In this document: one piece after another, positions 14,448 to 15,637 of the stretch
Layout: each line of letters begins with the position of its first letter
Position numbering within the stretch: position 1 is the stretch's first letter
Origin: CALHVX01 sp051027215
GTDB taxonomy: Bacteria > Pseudomonadota > Gammaproteobacteria > Pseudomonadales > Azotimanducaceae
Length of the DNA: 15,637 nt
Assembly: GCA_051027215.1 (NCBI GenBank)
Contig: JBPCXR010000030.1
Coordinates: 1-15,637, forward strand
Direction: 5' to 3'
Position numbers and translations under genes: made by a program
The notes under the pieces: generated by a model
Told to the model about the DNA's origin: nothing
The model's input: only the letters and a program-made list of their open reading frames with translations
Databases searched by the model: none

Positions 14448-15344
14448 ATGCGTTTTAGTTTCTGGCCTAACCCAAGCCAACCTTATTCAGACGTACTGGC
14501 GCTGGCCCAACACGTTGAGCGCACGGGCTGGGACGGGTTTTGGTATGCCGACCACTTTATGCCTAACGCTGAAGATACCTCTGCGCCGTGGCCAGAAGCC
14601 TGGACTACAATCTCAGCCATCGCCGCTTGCGTGCCGCGCCTGCGCATAGGCACCTTGGTGACCGGTAACACTTACCGTCACCCTGCAGTGCTGGCAAAAA
14701 TGGCGGCCACGCTGGATCACATCAGCGAAGGCCGTGTGGTGCTCGGGCTGGGCGCTGGCTGGCAAGAAAACGAGCACGCGCAATACGGGCTCGACTTTTA
14801 CGACGTGCCGCAAAGGCTGGCGCGCCTGGATGAAGCTTGTCAGGTGATCAACTCCCTGTATCAGCACACTAAGGCCAGTTTTGCGGGTCAGTTCTACCAA
14901 TTGACCGACGCCACGCTAGAGCCAAAGCCAATACAGCAACCGTTACCGCTGATGGTGGGCGGAGGCGGCGAGAAAGTGACGCTTCGAATTACTGCCGAGC
15001 ATGCCCATGAGTGGAATGTCTGGGGAACTGTAGAGACCCTGCAGCAAAAAATGAGTGTACTGGACGCGCACTGCAAGAGCTTCGACCGTGATCCGAACGA
15101 GATCCAGCGCTCGGCTGTCGCCTTGCTGTTTATGAGTGATGATGAGGCCTATGTTGCGAAGATGAAGCAGGCTGACCTACAGCAAGCCGCAATCATTGGC
15201 AGCGTTGAGGAGGTGGCTGAGATCATTCGTCAGTATGAGAAGATTGGGGTAAACGAGTTAATCGTACCGGAGTTCACTCTTGGGCCAATGGAAGCGAAGC
15301 TGGCGATCCTCGATACGTTCATTCAGCAGGTTGCGCAGCGGTGA
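14448..15344 (+). CDS. LLM-class (luciferase-like) oxidoreductase, second copy type
   Basis: A 298 aa TIM-barrel protein of the luciferase-like family, resembling the TIGR03560-type F420-dependent group. It begins with MRFSFWPNPSQPY and shows WDGFWYADHF (about 25-34), RLRIGTLVTGNTYRHPAVLA (about 64-83), and SEGRVVLGLGAGWQENEHAQ (about 94-113), then PLPLMVGGGGEKVTLR. It is clearly divergent from the LLM protein at 1340-2257, so the two are not a recent duplication. The ATG follows a purine-rich AGAGAGAGAAAC stretch rather than a classic Shine-Dalgarno site. It is the last gene of the P450-ferredoxin-GST run, 25 nt behind the GST. The cofactor may be F420 or FMN. It is presumably an oxidoreductase or monooxygenase in the same catabolic route. 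Confidence 0.9.
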   Translation: MRFSFWPNPSQPYSDVLALAQHVERTGWDGFWYADHFMPNAEDTSAPWPEAWTTISAIAACVPRLRIGTLVTGNTYRHPAVLAKMAATLDHISEGRVVLGLGAGWQENEHAQYGLDFYDVPQRLARLDEACQVINSLYQHTKASFAGQFYQLTDATLEPKPIQQPLPLMVGGGGEKVTLRITAEHAHEWNVWGTVETLQQKMSVLDAHCKSFDRDPNEIQRSAVALLFMSDDEAYVAKMKQADLQQAAIIGSVEEVAEIIRQYEKIGVNELIVPEFTLGPMEAKLAILDTFIQQVAQR

Positions 15345-15403
15345 TTTGCGTAGAGCAAGGATTTAGGCTTTAACGCAGACAGGCTTGGCCGCCCAACAGG
15401 TAT

Positions 15404-15637
15404 TTACTGCACACAAAGTCCTCTCGCCAGCGCAGCTAGGTGGGCGCTCAAGTAGCGCTTGCCCAGTTGGGTGCCAGGCAACAATTGAAATCCGTGGCAG
15501 GCACCCGGAAAAAGCAACAGCTCGGTGGCAATGCCTGCCTTGAGCAGGTTGTGGGCATAGTCGATGTTCTCGTCACGGAACAAATCCAGGCTCGCAGTAA
15601 ACATCCAGGTCGGTGGTAAGCCAGCATAGTCCAGAAC
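15404..15637 (-). CDS. Alpha/beta hydrolase (HSL/esterase family), C-terminal part, cut by the window edge
   Basis: The reading frame is open from the stop at 15404 to the right edge (77 residues visible); the start and the nucleophile Ser and oxyanion HGGG motifs would lie beyond 15637. The visible part begins VLDYAGLPPTW and continues MFTASLDLFRDENIDYAHNL, the typical hormone-sensitive-lipase-like C-terminal pattern. The catalytic Asp is in SLDLFRDE and the catalytic His in ACHGFQ. An ATG at 15602-15604 is internal, not a real start. The gene is convergent with the LLM gene, leaving 59 bp between them. It probably hydrolyses a short- to medium-chain ester, lactone or amide. I am confident of the family and cannot judge whether the gene is intact. 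Confidence 0.85.
   Translation of the reverse strand, partial: VLDYAGLPPTWMFTASLDLFRDENIDYAHNLLKAGIATELLLFPGACHGFQLLPGTQLGKRYLSAHLAALARGLCVQ

Noticed and set aside
1..15637. CRISPR array, tRNA/rRNA, transposase, integrase, toxin-antitoxin or phage-defence genes
   Set aside because: No repeat-spacer pattern, no recognisable RNA gene and no protein of these families was seen on either strand.

Overview
The window is 15.6 kb of dense, mid-GC bacterial DNA with no RNA genes, insertion sequences, CRISPR arrays or phage genes that I can see. The six-gene TonB energising operon (DUF3450, long ExbB/TtpC-like, ExbB, ExbD, TonB, TPR) points to a gammaproteobacterium. The acyl-CoA and oxidative genes around it (class III CoA-transferase, two luciferase-like oxidoreductases, a crotonase, an SDR, a P450 with its ferredoxin, a GST, an amidohydrolase) suit an environmental, possibly marine, heterotroph that degrades lipid-like, terpenoid or xenobiotic compounds. 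The species and the substrates cannot be read from the sequence.

Layout from left to right. (1) 92-2257, minus strand: luciferase-like (LLM) oxidoreductase followed by a CoA-transferase, likely one transcript. (2) 2398-3222, plus: an unusual crotonase, divergent from (1). (3) 3300-8394, minus: the TonB operon, transcribed DUF3450 > long ExbB > ExbB > ExbD > TonB > TPR, with 1-4 nt overlaps or a 2 nt gap at every junction. (4) 8598-9383, plus: an SDR, divergent from the TonB operon across a 203 bp spacer that holds a 9-bp perfect inverted repeat. (5) 9465-12019, minus: a YtcJ-like amidohydrolase followed after 5 nt by a CobW-family GTPase. (6) 12145-15344, plus: P450, small ferredoxin, GST and a second LLM oxidoreductase, divergent from (5). 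(7) 15404 to the right edge, minus: the C-terminal part of an HSL-type alpha/beta hydrolase.

How the genes may work together (inference): the TonB operon energises outer-membrane uptake, though no TonB-dependent receptor lies in the window. The P450/ferredoxin pair would oxygenate a hydrophobic substrate, with the SDR, LLM proteins, GST, esterase and amidohydrolase as possible follow-on enzymes. The CoA-transferase and crotonase would act on CoA thioesters. The CobW protein may supply metal to the amidohydrolase made from the same transcript.

The most notable points are a crotonase in which both canonical catalytic glutamates appear replaced, a P450 with a non-consensus heme loop, the tight amidohydrolase-CobW pairing, and a shared 19-nt element upstream of both the P450 and the GST. 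I did not find convincing evidence of a wholly new system; the families are all recognisable.
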